Assembly (NCBI GenBank): GCA_963921825.1
Contig: OY997593.1
Coordinates: 59,752,039 to 59,816,038 of the forward strand
DNA: 64,000 nucleotides
Reading direction: 5' to 3'
Source of the DNA: Erodium maritimum
Taxonomy: Eukaryota; Streptophyta; Magnoliopsida; Geraniales; Geraniaceae
This document shows, in pieces, positions 1-12,364 of this stretch. Every line of letters begins with the position of its first letter. Position 1 is the first letter of the stretch. The notes below the pieces were generated by a model that saw nothing but the letters and a program-made list of their open reading frames with translations, did not search any database and was not told where the DNA came from. The position numbers were made by a program, and so were the translations under genes.

Positions 1-1162
1 CTTCTGTGGACGAAGCCGGACTCTAAATTAACAAGGAACACGATAAATTAATAACGAGTCCAACATTGACTTAAAGTGACGAAAACCGAAATTTAACCAA
101 CAATTCGCCTTTTTGCAAATTAAACGGTGTTAAGCACGAAATTCACGAACAACCAGGCTTAGAACAACCAAACCCCGAGTGCACGGCCCCTGAGGCATGG
201 GTCCCGAGGTTCCAAACCGTGTTCCCCAAATTCCGGCACCCGTGGCCGGACCTCTAGCGGTCGGCCAACGCTCCAGCGAGGCTCGCCGGAAAAAATTTCC
301 TGTTTCTCCAAATTCGTCCAAAAGTGTTTTAGGTCCTTAATCCAACAAGTTTCATCAAAAACCCCTTAATATTAGTCCCAACTTTACATTTTCCCCAAAT
401 CTCCAAGTTAGGGTTTCAACTCCAATCTTCAATTCCAACGTTTTCTTTACATCTCCTTACAATTCCAACCTTGCCTTCTTGTTTCCAACCACACCCACTC
501 CAAAACAAGTTGATTCATACAAGACCCACGGATTTTAGTTGCTCAAAAACGAAAATAAAAGAGTTCCTACCATAGGGAATGAAGAGAGGAGAAGGAATAT
601 GGAAGAAAAATGGAATTTCGATGGAGAAATGGAGCTTGGATGAGCTTTCTTCTTGTTCTTCTTCCTTGAGCAACAATGGAGGTCTCCAAGCTCTTTCTCT
701 CTCTATAGGTTCCGCTAACAAGGTGATAATGAGCTGAAAATTGTGTCATGTGCTCTTTAACCTAAAGTGGAAAAACCAAAAAGCGCATTTTGTCTTGTTT
801 CACTTTTTTGGGAAAAAGCAAGGGCACAAGGGTCTTTTCCCACCTCTTTTCTCCCTTTTAATTAAATAATGTCAAGTGTCCACATCATGTCATTTCCAAT
901 TAAAATAATCTCAGCCCGCTTATTTTATTCGATAAAATAATCCGATTCGAGCCCCCGTTTGACCAAATTTGATTTTTTTCGCGAAGACCCTTTTTCGAAT
1001 GGAAACGACCCAACTAAGCTAACCGTGACGAGGGCTAAGCATTTTGGGCCTCGTAAAGGCCCCGAATGACTCCCGGAGTCATTGGTTGACTTTTCTGGTA
1101 AAAAGTCAACTTTCGCTGAAAACCTCCGGTTCGACCGGGATCGACCGGGGGCGGTTCTTACA
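1..1162 (-). repeat. 3' LTR of the first Ty3 element (partial, cut by window edge)
   Basis: This stretch aligns almost base for base with 7737-8902. Its inner edge is the terminal CA at 1161-1162, the complement of the LTR start TGTAAGAACC. The rest of the LTR lies to the left of the window. Short open frames here recur in the other LTR and are not genes. Confidence 0.9.
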
Positions 1163-1180
1163 ATCTACCCCCTTAAAAGA
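1163..1180 (-). other. Polypurine tract of the first Ty3 element
   Basis: Read on the minus strand this is a purine-rich run containing AAGGGGGTAGA, directly against the LTR start. That is where plus-strand DNA synthesis is primed in LTR retrotransposons, and it fixes the element's orientation. Confidence 0.7.
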
Positions 1181-3980
1181 ATTTCATCCTCGAAATTTAA
1201 AACAAACGATTTTCACTTAACGGTACTTCCCTTGACCACACTACTTACTCAAACGCCATACTTGGCGGTGAAAAACAGTCTTGCTCAACAATTCTCAATT
1301 TCACAATGTAACCGCTCATACCATAACTCAATGAATCACCGAGTAATTACACCCAGTCGTTTCTTTCCAAAACACAATGTAACACATGCTAACGATCTAG
1401 ATATCCTGTACCAGAATCTCCCATCGGTATCGATATCGTACCGCCACATGCACATCGGTCTAGATATCCTATACCGGAATCTTCCGTCGGTATAGATATC
1501 GCACCGGAACATTTCGTAAATCGAACAAAAGTCGGAACTATCATACATGCATTTCTCCTCAACTATACATTTAGGAACCGTTACTCGGACAACTCATACT
1601 TGAATTCAGCACGATTGCGTCACGACCAACCACACACAATAATACAAGGAAGTAACACACAAATGCATTCATTAAAACAAAGGATCTCATAACAACTGAT
1701 GGTTCGAAAAAAAACCACATACTCTACCGACATCTAGCCGGATGGACGACGCACCTCAACAAGGAACGATAGAACCTCTTACTGGCACCTAGTCGAAAAT
1801 AGGCGCACCTCGAGACACACACAATCCAGACGTTACGATAACCACACTCACAATAGGTAACACACATTCATGATCGATCACCGAAGGTTATCCAACCTAT
1901 GAACTTGCAATTACTGTCGACACTCGCCCACAACTTGTCAATCGAACCAAAATATAAGTTGTTTCATCCATGTCACCACATTGAGGAGTACACTATGAAC
2001 TTTTTAATCTCAAGGATTTGAACAGTTTAGGGTACTTTACGTGCACCTCATCCTCCTGCTTCCACGTCGGCTCTGTGCGGTTCCTTCAATCGTCTCTCAT
2101 ACAATTAGGGACCAACATGGGTCAACTCTTAACCCTCACCTGTGCCTTGCATGGGAAATTTACCCGACCTACCATACCATGCTTCGTTCGGTGCCATCTT
2201 GTTACTGGCCTGGAAGCTTGTGGTAGTCGCAACCGGCTAGCTGTTTCCGAATTCTAACATGAGGTGCTCTCACTTTTATGGCGTAATCTTAGTAATTGCA
2301 CTAGTCCTCGTGGGACGCTGGTGTTCGTCCTTCCCTTGTTGACAAAGTATACGTCTCGACACAAACTCGGCTCTCGCTCTTCTAATCCCGTTCCGCCGGG
2401 AATGTCGCCTGATGTCGTTGTATCCTCGGTGCTACTCACCTACACCGTAAGGCGCGCAAGACGTCTCTCGTAATATGTCTTCTCTACTGATACGCGGTAC
2501 GAACACTCTCCTCGATCCGTTACATGCTCACGATCTTCGGTGTCGCCGTTGTTGACCATTTTCTTCTAACACTCTATCGTATCGGCATTGAGTATCGGTT
2601 CTTCATCTTGACCCGGTCCAGCTTCCGGTGGTCTACATGCCTCCTCAACGCTCCACTCCTCTTCTTCATGAAGCGTGCTGCGTTCTTCACGGCGTTGCGC
2701 TCAGAAAGGTACCCCTTCTCTCTGGCTCTTCGGACTAACGTTTCAGTTCGGTCAACTCTGCTGGCGCGAATCTGCACGGTCCATGGATGACGGCGTCGTC
2801 CCTGGCCTCAGGTCAATTCCGGGTCTGACCTCGTGAACTGGCGGCAATTCGATCAGCTCCTCTAGGAAGAACTTCAGGGAAGCGCACACTACTCTAATCT
2901 CACACGTACGACACAAACTCATCCAACTCTTCACCCTTAACCGGGGTGTCCCGACATAAAGGTTATCTCAAAGGCTCGACTCTAAGGCCTAAACCTCCCA
3001 GCAAGAGTAGAAGAAAACGGAAGATTGCGACGCCTGTGGGTTATGGGCCAACCACGCTTCCGCTGCGTCACTCTGATCTCATCGCCACTCTGCTGCCTCC
3101 TTTGACCGTTCGGACTATGCACTAGTATTGTTGCAGCTGTTCGTTGCTCGGGCACTCGTCGCTGATAACAATCGATGGACGCTTGATACCTCACAAGCCG
3201 GTTCTCATAATTCTCTCGTCACGCTCGAAGAAGGGAAAGAATATTCCAGTACGGAAAGGTATTTAAGAAAAGACGGTCTGCTACTCTACTTTCATACTCA
3301 CGACGGATACTAGTCGGCACTACAACACCATCAGCCGGTGCGCTAAGGAACGGGGTGGGCTTAACGGTTCTAATTTCCGTCCCAATCATAAAGCAAACCA
3401 CGAAGAAATAAACAAGCGGGGTACTCAATCAACGAATAGAACGATACCTAAATTTAAATGGTAAGTGCGTACCTTGAGCGATCTCATGATCGGAATCATG
3501 TCTCTCCGCTCAGCAACCATCGATCGCGTACACTCGACCATACGGTGCCTAAGGTCCTCCTCTCGGGGGTGGTGGAAGGGTCATCTGCTGTGGGGCCCTC
3601 GGCTGCTGTCTCTGAGCTGGTGTGCTCGTCGTCTGGTGTGGGGCTCTCGGAGCCTGTGTCTAACGCTGGCGGAAAGAAGGTGCTTGGCTGGGCTGCACCT
3701 GATGTGGTCTCTACACCGGTCCTCCTCCGACCCGGTCAGGAAACACAGGGGAGATGTGTCCAAGTCTGCCGCAGTGATAGCATATCCTCTCAACGGGACG
3801 CAGCCTCTCCTTGACCCTCGTCGGACGACTCGCTGGGCGGCCTGTGGGTCCACCACTCATCGAGCAGTCTCGACCCAGATGCCTCAACTGTCTACACGAG
3901 GGACAAAATTGTGCCAGCGGGGCAGGTCCAACGGACGCTACTGCTCCGACCCGTCGCAGCCCACCGGACTGAGCCTGTGA
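1181..3980 (-). other. Internal region of the first Ty3 element with no recognisable pol
   Basis: This 2.8-kb stretch lies where pol would be expected, between gag and the 3' LTR. I find no protease, reverse transcriptase or integrase motif in any frame. A short imperfect duplication built on GATCTAGATATCC occurs around 1395-1500. The sequence could be highly decayed or could come from a non-autonomous subfamily. Confidence 0.5.
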
Positions 3981-4925
3981 CTAGAACGATCTGGAGGTCC
4001 TCTGCCTCCTCGGATCGCGGCCCTCAAACGGCCTCAGAAAGCCACTAGGCCTAGGCCTGCTCTCCCTAGCTCTGGCGGTCTCTCGAAAGTGCCGCTCCAC
4101 CGCTAATGACTGGTCCACTAGTGCAGAATACTTCCCAATGACTCGGTCAGCGATCGATGGAGTGAGTCCTCTCTCGAAGCGCCTGCAACGACTCTCCTCG
4201 GTCTGCACCATCTCTGGTGCGAAACGGGACAAGGATGTGAACCTCGCCTCATACTCCGACACAGACATCCCTCTCTGTCGTAGCTCCAGGAACTGCTGGT
4301 GTCGGTCATCTCGGACTGATCTAGGGAAAAACTGCTCCAGGAACAGCCTGCCAAACATCTGGAAGTCGTCTCCAACCCTGGTCTGCACATGCTACCACCA
4401 GTGGTTCGCATCCCCCTCTAGCTGGAATGCAGCAAAAGATACCCTCAGGTGACCATCTGATACTCCTGATGTATCTAAGTTGTGGGTGATCCGCTCCAGC
4501 CATCTCTCGGCTGCCTCGGGGTCTGAGTCCCCGGAAAAGGCTGGTGTGCCCAGCCTGCGGAAATCTCTGAGATCCTGAGCCATGTAGCTGTCGGCTCGAC
4601 TCGATCTCTCAACAGTGGCTGTAGGGACAACATGCACGGTCTTTGGTGCCGGTACTGCAGTCTCCCGTTGGGCGCTGATCGCCGCAAGAACTGCGCGAAC
4701 CACCTCCTTCAGAGTGGCCGCCTGGGTCGGCTCTACGACCGGAGGATATCTGGGTGGTAACTCAGACGGCCCAGCCTCGTCTCTCTCATGCTCCCCATAT
4801 GGAGCACCCAAGGCACTCGATGCCCCTGCCTGCTCAATGGCAGGTGGCTTCCTCTGGACCCCAGCTGGGCGGCCTCTAGTGCCTCTCGGAAAGTAGGTAC
4901 GAGCCATGTCGTATACCCTCTGCAC
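3981..4925 (-). pseudogene. Broken Ty3 gag region
   Basis: Minus-strand translations over this span carry the hallmarks of a plant Ty3 retrotransposon gag. There is a proline-rich N-terminal part, then the capsid-like segment with FRRLGTPAFSGDSDPEAAERW and its usual WLERI continuation, and then a later block with FLEQFFPRSVRDDR and SVSEYEARFTSLSRFAPE. Gag proteins of this family package element RNA into cytoplasmic particles. The zinc knuckle expected at the C-terminus was not found. The region is broken, with about one or two visible interruptions. It is not a host gene. Confidence 0.8.
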
Positions 4926-5164
4926 GGATAACGCACATGTTCAGTTCCTTAGTTTCGAATAAAGTAGCTCGCTTAAAACAGAAACGTTCACACGCGTTTC
5001 ATAGGGGTCATATTCAGACCAACATTATACTTAATCGTAGTATAGTCATAGATAATTTCAAATAATCAGAGAAGTCCGCACACTTGCACGTCTCACAGAA
5101 TCAATCACACAATTCAATCATCTCCCATAGGAGGCACATTTTCACCAAGTCACACAACAACATA

Positions 5165-5290
5165 CCAGACCGGCACACACCTCGGTCGAGTATCTTCGTA
5201 TAGCATGGGGTACAAGTCACACAAACAACATATTGGACCGGCACACACCTCGGTCGGGTATCTTCCCATAGCATGGGGTACAAGTCACAC
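5165..5290. repeat. Two-copy tandem repeat in the Ty3 leader
   Basis: A unit of roughly 70 bp beginning GGCACACACCTCGGTCG and ending GGGGTACAAGTCACAC occurs twice in a row. It lies in the untranslated leader between the primer site and gag. The second Ty3 element of the window has its own, different, tandem array in the corresponding place. Confidence 0.7.
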
Positions 5291-6040
5291 TACCAGACAA
5301 TTCCACAGAGTCTCCGTACAATTCATTTCAACAGGTTCTCAACACCTTTCTCTTTCTATCACAACCTTCATGTCGATATCGCGTCCTTACAACACGATTC
5401 AGGCGTCCCCGAACCTCGTTGTAACCACTTGACATCCCCCTATCACGTTCGACTACAGTGGGGGCCCTGAGTCAACCTGTGATAGTACAAACACTTCAGT
5501 TTTGCAGAAATTTGGGCATGACCCGTTCGTAAATTCCACTAACCATCCGCTTAAGCGGGACATTCAATAATCAAATACACAAGGCATTCATCACACGTAG
5601 CATACGGAAAAACTTCATAAGCACACACCACCGAAAAACATTGCAAGTACACACCTCAGGTCTCGGTAATTACTCGATTACCACCCGGTCAAGTTAACAA
5701 TTCGATCCAATCAACCACTCAACGGCCGACCAAGGCGGCAACCCTATCACGATCACTTAACCAAGACAACCACGTCATAACCAGTTCGAGCATCGCTCGT
5801 TAAACCAACCTCGATCTCAACTGATCGGCATCACATATAAACTAAGGTATACAGCAAAACACAGAATAACGCACAAATCAAGCAAGACAAATCGCCATCC
5901 GAGACTCTCGTCGCCTCGGATCTACGCGTAGGACATTTCCGACTTGCGTAACCGAGCACTACGACTTTAACCACCTAACTCTACCCACCTAATTGACGTA
6001 CGGTCCGAGGTTTTGAAAAACAATTTCAAAATGAAACCAG

Positions 6041-6052
6041 GCTCTGATACCA
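6041..6052 (-). other. Primer-binding site, tRNA-iMet type
   Basis: The minus strand reads TGGTATCAGAGC, the standard plant iMet primer site, separated by three bases from the LTR end at 6056. The same motif follows the LTR of the second element at 49066-49077. Confidence 0.9.
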
Positions 6053-6055
6053 AAT

Positions 6056-8902
6056 TGTCACGCCCCAAATCCGATTTTGATCGGACTCGAGACGTGAACT
6101 AGGAATAATAATTAAATAATAACCAAAAAGAAGTTTAATAATGCAATCTCCACGAAAAACTCAATTCATATTAAAAGTTGAGAGTCAACCGCTCGTTCCA
6201 ACAGAATAACAGAAAATATAGTTTGATACAAAGGGCAGTACGTCTCTAAAACATAAAATCTCCCGAAACCTCAAGGAGCTCCCGAGTCCTGGAACCATCT
6301 CTTGGTCTACTCATCAAGGAAACATGTACAAACAGTAAACGTGAAGGGGGTGAGCTTACGCTCAGTAGGAAAAAGTAGTAAAGTAAAAAGAACCACCGCT
6401 TTTACAACAAAAGTTCTGATTAGTACGATTATCCAAAGAACACCACAATCAGAGATCAACAAGAACTGCAATGCTTAATAAAACAGTAACTCAAAGGAGC
6501 TTAACGGGAAACGGTTTATTCACCAATAGAACCAACTAAGGAAACACAAGGATATTTTAATATAGATAATTTAAACAGCAGGACTTCTATCCACAAACAA
6601 ACCAACACACCGTACCGAAATGCCCCTCGGTCACGTTGGCACACATATCATCGGGGCCCCGGAAATATTCCCACAAGGAACACATATTGTCGGGGCTCCC
6701 GGAAATGCCTCCAAAGGAACACAGATCATCGGGGTGAAACAAGACATCCTCCCGGAAATGTCCTCAAAGGAACACATATCATCAGGGTGCAAAACCACGG
6801 ACTTCGCTCCACACACAACCAACGCATCATACCGGAATGCCCCTCGATCTAGAGGAGACACATATCATCGGGGATCCCGGAAATGTTCCCAAGGAACACA
6901 TATCATCGGGGCTCCCGGAAATGTCCTCAAAGGAACACATATCATCGGGGTGGAGCAACTAATATATCACACCGGAAACAACACGCAAGCATAGAACAAG
7001 TATTCAAGGCAATTCAACCATCACGCACAACTCAACAAATATATCGTACCGGAATATCCCCTCGGTCTAGATATCTTCCCGGAAACGCACATCGGGGTAA
7101 AACACAATACCGGAAATGCACTACGGTCTTCCCAGAAACGCACATCGAGGTAAATATTATACCGGAATGCTCATCGGTCTTCCCGGAATTCACATCAGGG
7201 TAAACATATACCAGAATGGTCATCGGTCTTCCCGGAATTCACATCGGGGTACAAATACGACACCTCATGCCAAAACACAACCCGTCGGCCTAGGTACTAC
7301 CCTACACCGGCATTCCCCTCGGTGTAGGTACCATACCGGAACACAACTCTTCTTGGAACACACATCAAGAGAATAACACGCATCATAATGTCACAGTTCA
7401 ACCACGTCTTACCAAGCCCAACAATCACAATCAATCCTAAGGCTCGTCGTGGCCATTCTACCAGCACGGCAATTTCCCAAGAATTGAAAGCGATTAAACT
7501 AGTGAATCACAACCTATATGCATACTAAGACTCTTCCGGTTCTTAGCATAATTGAAAGCGATTATTCTAGTGAATCACATCCTATATGCAAACTAGGACC
7601 TTTCCAGTTACTATTATTCTATAGGCATACCATTAGCGTTCTTTAAAGTAAAAGTGGAGTTTACTACTCTTCCCTACCTTGAATTCTCCAACGCTTAATT
7701 ACTCTTAGCTGTTGATGTCCTGGCTAGCTTCCTCCTCTTCTGTGGACGAAGCCGGACTCTAAATTAACAAGGAACACGATAAATTAATAACGAGTCCAAC
7801 GTTGACTTAAAGTGACGAAAACCAAAATTTAACCAACAATTCGCCTTTTTGCAAATTAAACGGTGTTAAGCATGAAATTCACGAACAACCAGGCTTAGAA
7901 CCCCCGAACCCTGAGTGCATGGTTCCCGGTGCACGGCCCCCGAGGCACGGGTCCCGAGGTGCCAAACCGTGTTCCCCAAATTCCGGCACCCGTGGTCGGA
8001 CCTCCGGCGAGCCTCCGGTCGCTGGAAAAAATTTCCTGTTTCTCCAAATTCGTCCAAAAGTGTTTTAGGTCCTTAATCCAACAAGTTTCATCAAAATCCC
8101 CTTAATATTAGTCCCAACTTTACATTTTCCCCAAATCTCCAAGTTAGGGTTTCAACTCCAATCTTCAATTCCAACGTTTTCTTTACATCTCCTTACAATT
8201 CCAACCTTGCCTTCTTGTTTCCAACCACACCCACTCCAAAACAAGTTGATTCGTACAAGACCCACGGATGTTAGTTGCTCAAAAACGAAAATAAAAGAGT
8301 TCCTACCATAGGGAATGAAGAGAGGAGAAGGAATATGGAAGAAAAATGGAATTTCAAGGGAGAAATGGAGCTTGGATGAGCTTTCTTCTTCTTCTTCTTC
8401 TTCGTTGAGCAACAATGGAGGTCTCCAAGCTCTTTCTCTCTCTATAGGTTCGGCTAACAAGGTGAGAATGAGCTGAAAATTGTGTCATGTGCTCTTTAAC
8501 CTAAAGTGGAAAAACCAAAAAGCGCATTTTGTCTTGTTCCACCTTTTTGGAAAAAAGCAAGGGCACAAGGGTCTTTTCCCACCTCTTTTCTCCCTTTTAA
8601 TTAAATAATGTCAAGTGTCCACATCATGTCATTTCCAATTAAAATAATCTCAGCTCGCTTATTTTATTCGATAAAATAATCCGATTCGAGCCCCCGTTTG
8701 ACCAAATTTGATTTTTTTCGCGAAGACCCTTTTTCGAATGGAAACGACCCAACTAAGCTAACCGTGACGAGGGCTAAGCTTTTTGGGCCTCGTAAAGGCC
8801 CCGAATGACTCCCGGAGTCATTGGTTGACTTTTCCGGTAAAAAAGTCAACTTTCGCCGAAAACCTCCGGTTCGACCGGGATCGACCTGGGGCGGTTCTTA
8901 CA
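6056..8902 (-). repeat. 5' LTR of the first Ty3 element (complete, 2847 bp)
   Basis: The LTR is bounded by TGTCACGCCCC at the left and GGTTCTTACA at the right (plus-strand reading). Its 7737-8902 part matches the left LTR. The bases after it, ATCTA, also occur just inside the other LTR, so they cannot be taken as a target-site duplication without the left flank. Between about 6610 and 7370 the LTR carries degenerate short repeats. Confidence 0.88.
6620..7370. repeat. Degenerate minisatellite inside the Ty3 LTR
   Basis: Variants of ACACATATCATCGGGG followed by CCGGAAATG recur every 30-60 bp from about 6640 to 6960. Related variants with CCCGGAATTCACATCGGGG continue to about 7260. The spacing is irregular. 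Open frames running through it are low-complexity by-products. Confidence 0.65.
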
Positions 8903-9523
8903 ATCTAGCTCTCACGCCAAACCACCCCAACCGGAGATAAAATCACTCTGATCTCTGTAATCGACGAGTCCATTGCACCGTGACATCTTTTCAGGCCAAG
9001 CACTCGCTGTGAATCGCTACTATCGTGGACACCTCCACCTTATTCTCCGGCGAGATCAGACGGTAATGACGAGAGCTTCGTCTTCTCCGACGAGATCAGA
9101 CGGCAAGGACGAGAGCTTCTTCTTCTCCGAAGAGATCGAGAGATGTGCTCCCCTTTCGTTCTCTAGTTTCCTCTTTTCCCAATCGTCTTCTTTGCGATCA
9201 TACCAGCCTTCGAAGAGACCATCAAATTCAAAGTACTGTTCAACCGATGAATCAGTACATGTAAGATGATAGCAGTGGTGAGGGGACTAAGGAACAAGAA
9301 GTGAAACAGGAGAGCAACAATGAAAAAACATTTCTTATTTTTGATGACAATGTTTCACATTGATATGCTTAAAGTTCCTTTATTTCCTGTTTGTTATGTT
9401 TTTAGTTTATAGAATGTTTGGGTCGTTATTTCAGAGTTCAAAATACAATGATGCACAAACTTGATTTCCTTGTTTTCTATTCATATATTCCTCTTTGATA
9501 TGTTTCCTTTTCTATTATTTAAA
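8903..9523. other. Anonymous interval with a perfect 40-bp tandem duplication
   Basis: This lies between the Ty3 element and the Helitron end. It contains a plus-strand open frame of 98 codons (8973-9269) that I do not recognise. A near-perfect two-copy tandem repeat with a 40-bp unit at 9051-9090 and 9091-9130 starts with CGAGATCAGACGG. The frame could be a 5' exon remnant of a gene, but no splice partner is evident. Confidence 0.4.
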
Positions 9524-9555
9524 CTAGGTATTTGGCACCGCGCGATGCGCGGTGC
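9524..9555 (-). mobile_element. Helitron 3' terminus
   Basis: Read on the minus strand this ends in CTAG followed by T. It is preceded, 11 bases upstream, by a perfect 9-bp stem (GCACCGCGC paired with GCGCGGTGC, 3-base loop). A GC-rich hairpin about 10-12 bases before a CTRR end, inserted between A and T, is the defining 3' structure of Helitrons, which move by rolling-circle replication. The body of the element should extend to the right. I could not find its 5' TC end, and no Rep/helicase gene is visible, so it is non-autonomous or partial. Confidence 0.75.
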
Positions 9556-9559
9556 AAGG

Positions 9560-9960
9560 CGTGGGAAAAAACGTGATATTTGTGTAATAGAGATGCAGTA
9601 TGTTTGTTGTTGTACATGGAATTGGAGCCAGTGATTAAGACGGGTGAATGCATGGTATGAGAGAGGGCGTGTGATATTTGTGTGTTGGAGATGCGATTTG
9701 GTTGTTGATATGGTTGGTATTCGAGACGTTGATTAGGCTGGGGGCATAAATTTGACTTGTATTGCAGTAATAGTTTGAAGTAATAATTTGTGTAGTTCTA
9801 TCGTTTGCCCACGCAGCCCCTAGTTTCTTCCTCCCCACTGAACTACTCGCCTCATTTTTTTTCGCGATGCGCGGTGCTTGGTGTGAGGACTTACATGTAA
9901 TATTAAGATGTTGTAGTTGTACATTTAAATTATGCAGGATGAAAACGTTGACTATGGTCA
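9560..9960 (-). repeat. Subterminal Helitron repeats and a partial second hairpin
   Basis: Two related blocks built on CGTG(TG)ATATTTGTGT followed by GAGATGC start near 9574 and 9668. A third related block follows CGCGATGCGCGGTGC at 9863-9877. That motif is half of the terminal hairpin, so an older related Helitron end appears to be partly preserved here. Confidence 0.5.
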
Positions 9961-10510
9961 ATATCATACATAAATGCAATGTTGCGCCCACATAGAGGCA
10001 TTTATTTGCATACAAAGACGAAAATGAAAACGATGATTAATAATCGGGTAAATATGAATGTCCCAAATTAAATTGACAGTGCTATGTGAGACATTTAAAT
10101 TGTACTTAACCAAGGCTCTCTGCTCAACCAACTTTCCATCTATCGTTTCGTTGGTATTAAATCGATTTATTCGTATTTACCTCTGCTCAACCAACTTTTC
10201 ATCTATCCTTTTGTACTGTCGTTCCTGAAAATCAATCAAGATAAATGATCCAGTAACAAAACCACTTATAAAAATAGTCGATCAATTAATCATCATAGTG
10301 AGACTGTTTTACCTCTCAACGCTAAACCAAAACTAAAATACAATAACAATCTAAGTGTATAGGAAAAATAAAGATTGGGGCTTGATACTATAACTTAAGA
10401 TACTCGTTTCAAAAAAAATAATAACTTAAGATATTGGATTCACTCATGGACTACTTTAGCATCCTTCACAAAAGAGATAGCATAAAAATCAACATGGTCA
10501 TCTACTCCAA

Positions 10511-10530
10511 ACTTAACATCTCCCCCTCAA
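10511..10530 (-). other. Probable Ty1/copia polypurine tract and 3' LTR start
   Basis: The minus strand reads TTGAGGGGGAGATGTTAAG. A TTGAGGGGGAG tract directly before TGTTA is the usual junction between the internal region and the 3' LTR of plant Ty1/copia elements. The LTR would run leftwards from 10518. Its far end and any coding region were not recognised, so this is a remnant call. Confidence 0.45.
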
Positions 10531-10799
10531 GTTGGCATTAGTTGGAAACGAACCTGTAAGGGCCCGTCATGCCATATGCTTAACCTTTGGCGAGACGTCC
10601 ACTTTCCAAAATCCCCTCCAAAACGCAGCCAAAATTGATTCTGCCCATCTGCCCTGCTTCCTCTGCATAGTTCTGTAGACATCACGCACCTTGAACTCAC
10701 CATGTCTCTAAGTATTGGTGGGGCTCTAACTGTTTTTAATGTCAAAGCACAAAGTTCACTGTTAGAACATGAGTACACGCTTGCACCCAATTCACATCT

Positions 10800-12364
10800 T
10801 TATGTTCTTATAAGCCATCATGAAAAGAAATCAACAAATATAACAATTCATGTTCACTGACTGTTTTCATCAAAAAGATTCTTGGCACCCAAACCTAGAC
10901 TTCACAAACAGAACATTAAGAAAAAATTCTTAGCCAATGTTAGGCAAATCTCCCTGAAACCCCAAATAGATTTGTTTTCATCAAAGACCAACTTTTTTTT
11001 ATCCTTAGACAAAAAAATGTGAAACCCCAAATAGATTTGCTATAACCAACTTTACTTCACCATGCAGTATGACATTGAATAGTAAAAATTTGAGATTTAA
11101 ATATGAGGAACATATTTCTTCTCTAAAATGTTAGTAAAATGGTGGCAATCAAGCTCTCACAGAGATTAACACAAACACCTTGAATGGACACACAAGAAAT
11201 AAGAACATTCGCCTGAAATCAAAGAAAAATAAAGACAACCCAAATTGATTTGTCATCAATCAAACTAAAGAAAAAGTTAGACTTTGTTTAAACTAATCAT
11301 GTTTGGGATGTGTTTGAGTCAGAGTGCGGGTTTGATCAGTTGCAGGATCAAATTTATACATGGAATCAAACATTTATTAATTTATGGATAGTAAAAATCC
11401 GAACACATGAAATGCTAAGAAAACGTGTATTCTGCACTTGTCCATAAAATAACATGAATACAATAATATATGCACCTACCATTTTGATTTCTCTAGTCAA
11501 AAATAATTTAAGAGTAAGTTAGAAGAATAAAATGAGCTAATAGGATAGGATAGACATTCAATCAATAGAAAATGGATATATCATTGCAAAAGTGCTCTAT
11601 ATTTGCAGTATTCAGATCTTGGTATAACAAAACCTTAATTGCAACCACTGTCCCACTCCGTATACCATGAAGATAATTTCACAATAATGAAATGAGGTTT
11701 CTTTGAGTACTTTGTTGAACCAAACGCACACCCTTGAAAATAAGATTGGTGCATCAAAACAGACCCAAAAGTTGCAAATGCAATGCAAATTAGGAGATCA
11801 CAAGATGTAAATATGAAATCACACCTACATTAGACCAAAATATCTCTAATGTATTAACATTTTAGGTTTTCACAAGATGTAAATATAAAAATACTACTTT
11901 CTAGGTTTTCAATACTCATATTCTCATAATAGGGGCTTTAGGTGCCACACACTATCTATGAGGTATAGAAAATTAAATTACGAAGAGGGATGCGAGAGTG
12001 GTTGCTTGCAAAGAAGAAAACCACGCCCAAGAAAGATTTTTTTTTGTTCTTGAAAACACCTTAATTCACTAACCTTAACAAAGAGGCAAAAGAGACCGTT
12101 GAAAATTTACTATATACATATGAAATTGAATACCAAAAATACACTATTACACAACAAACTCAATTTTAAAAAACACAATTTTTCAATACCCACATAAAAA
12201 AATCAGATTCAACCATGGACATAAATAAATTACAACACACATATGAATCCACAAGTAATAAAAAAACAGCCAAGGCACATCTTAAAGATCAAAAACAGAA
12301 CATTGAGATATATTCACAATGGCTTAAGACATTCAAATTTAGGAGCAATGAAACTAATGCTTAC
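10800..12364. other. AT-rich interval without recognised gene
   Basis: No long open frame, RNA gene or element terminus is recognised. Given the Transportin exons on the minus strand further right, this could be intron-like or captured sequence, but nothing shows that directly. Confidence 0.3.

Larger units (their letters stand above)
1..8902 (-). mobile_element. Ty3 LTR retrotransposon (Tekay/Del-like), broken, gag only recognised
   Basis: Two long direct repeats bound this element. The right copy is complete (6056-8902) and the left copy (1-1162) runs off the window edge. Just inside the right copy, on the minus strand, is a primer-binding site complementary to initiator methionine tRNA. 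Just inside the left copy is a polypurine tract. The orientation is therefore minus. LTRs begin TGTAAGAACC and end GGGGCGTGACA (minus-strand reading). Long LTRs with an iMet primer site are usual for the Tekay/Del chromovirus lineage, but lineage assignment without integrase is inference. Only a broken gag is recognisable inside. I see no protease, reverse transcriptase or integrase, so the copy looks non-autonomous. By rough hand count the two LTRs differ at a few percent of positions over the 1.16 kb that can be compared, suggesting an insertion of the order of one to two million years. Confidence 0.85.

Noticed and set aside
130-749. Small minus-strand open frames in the left LTR
   Set aside because: The same frames recur in the right LTR (7866-8460); they are LTR sequence with no domain.
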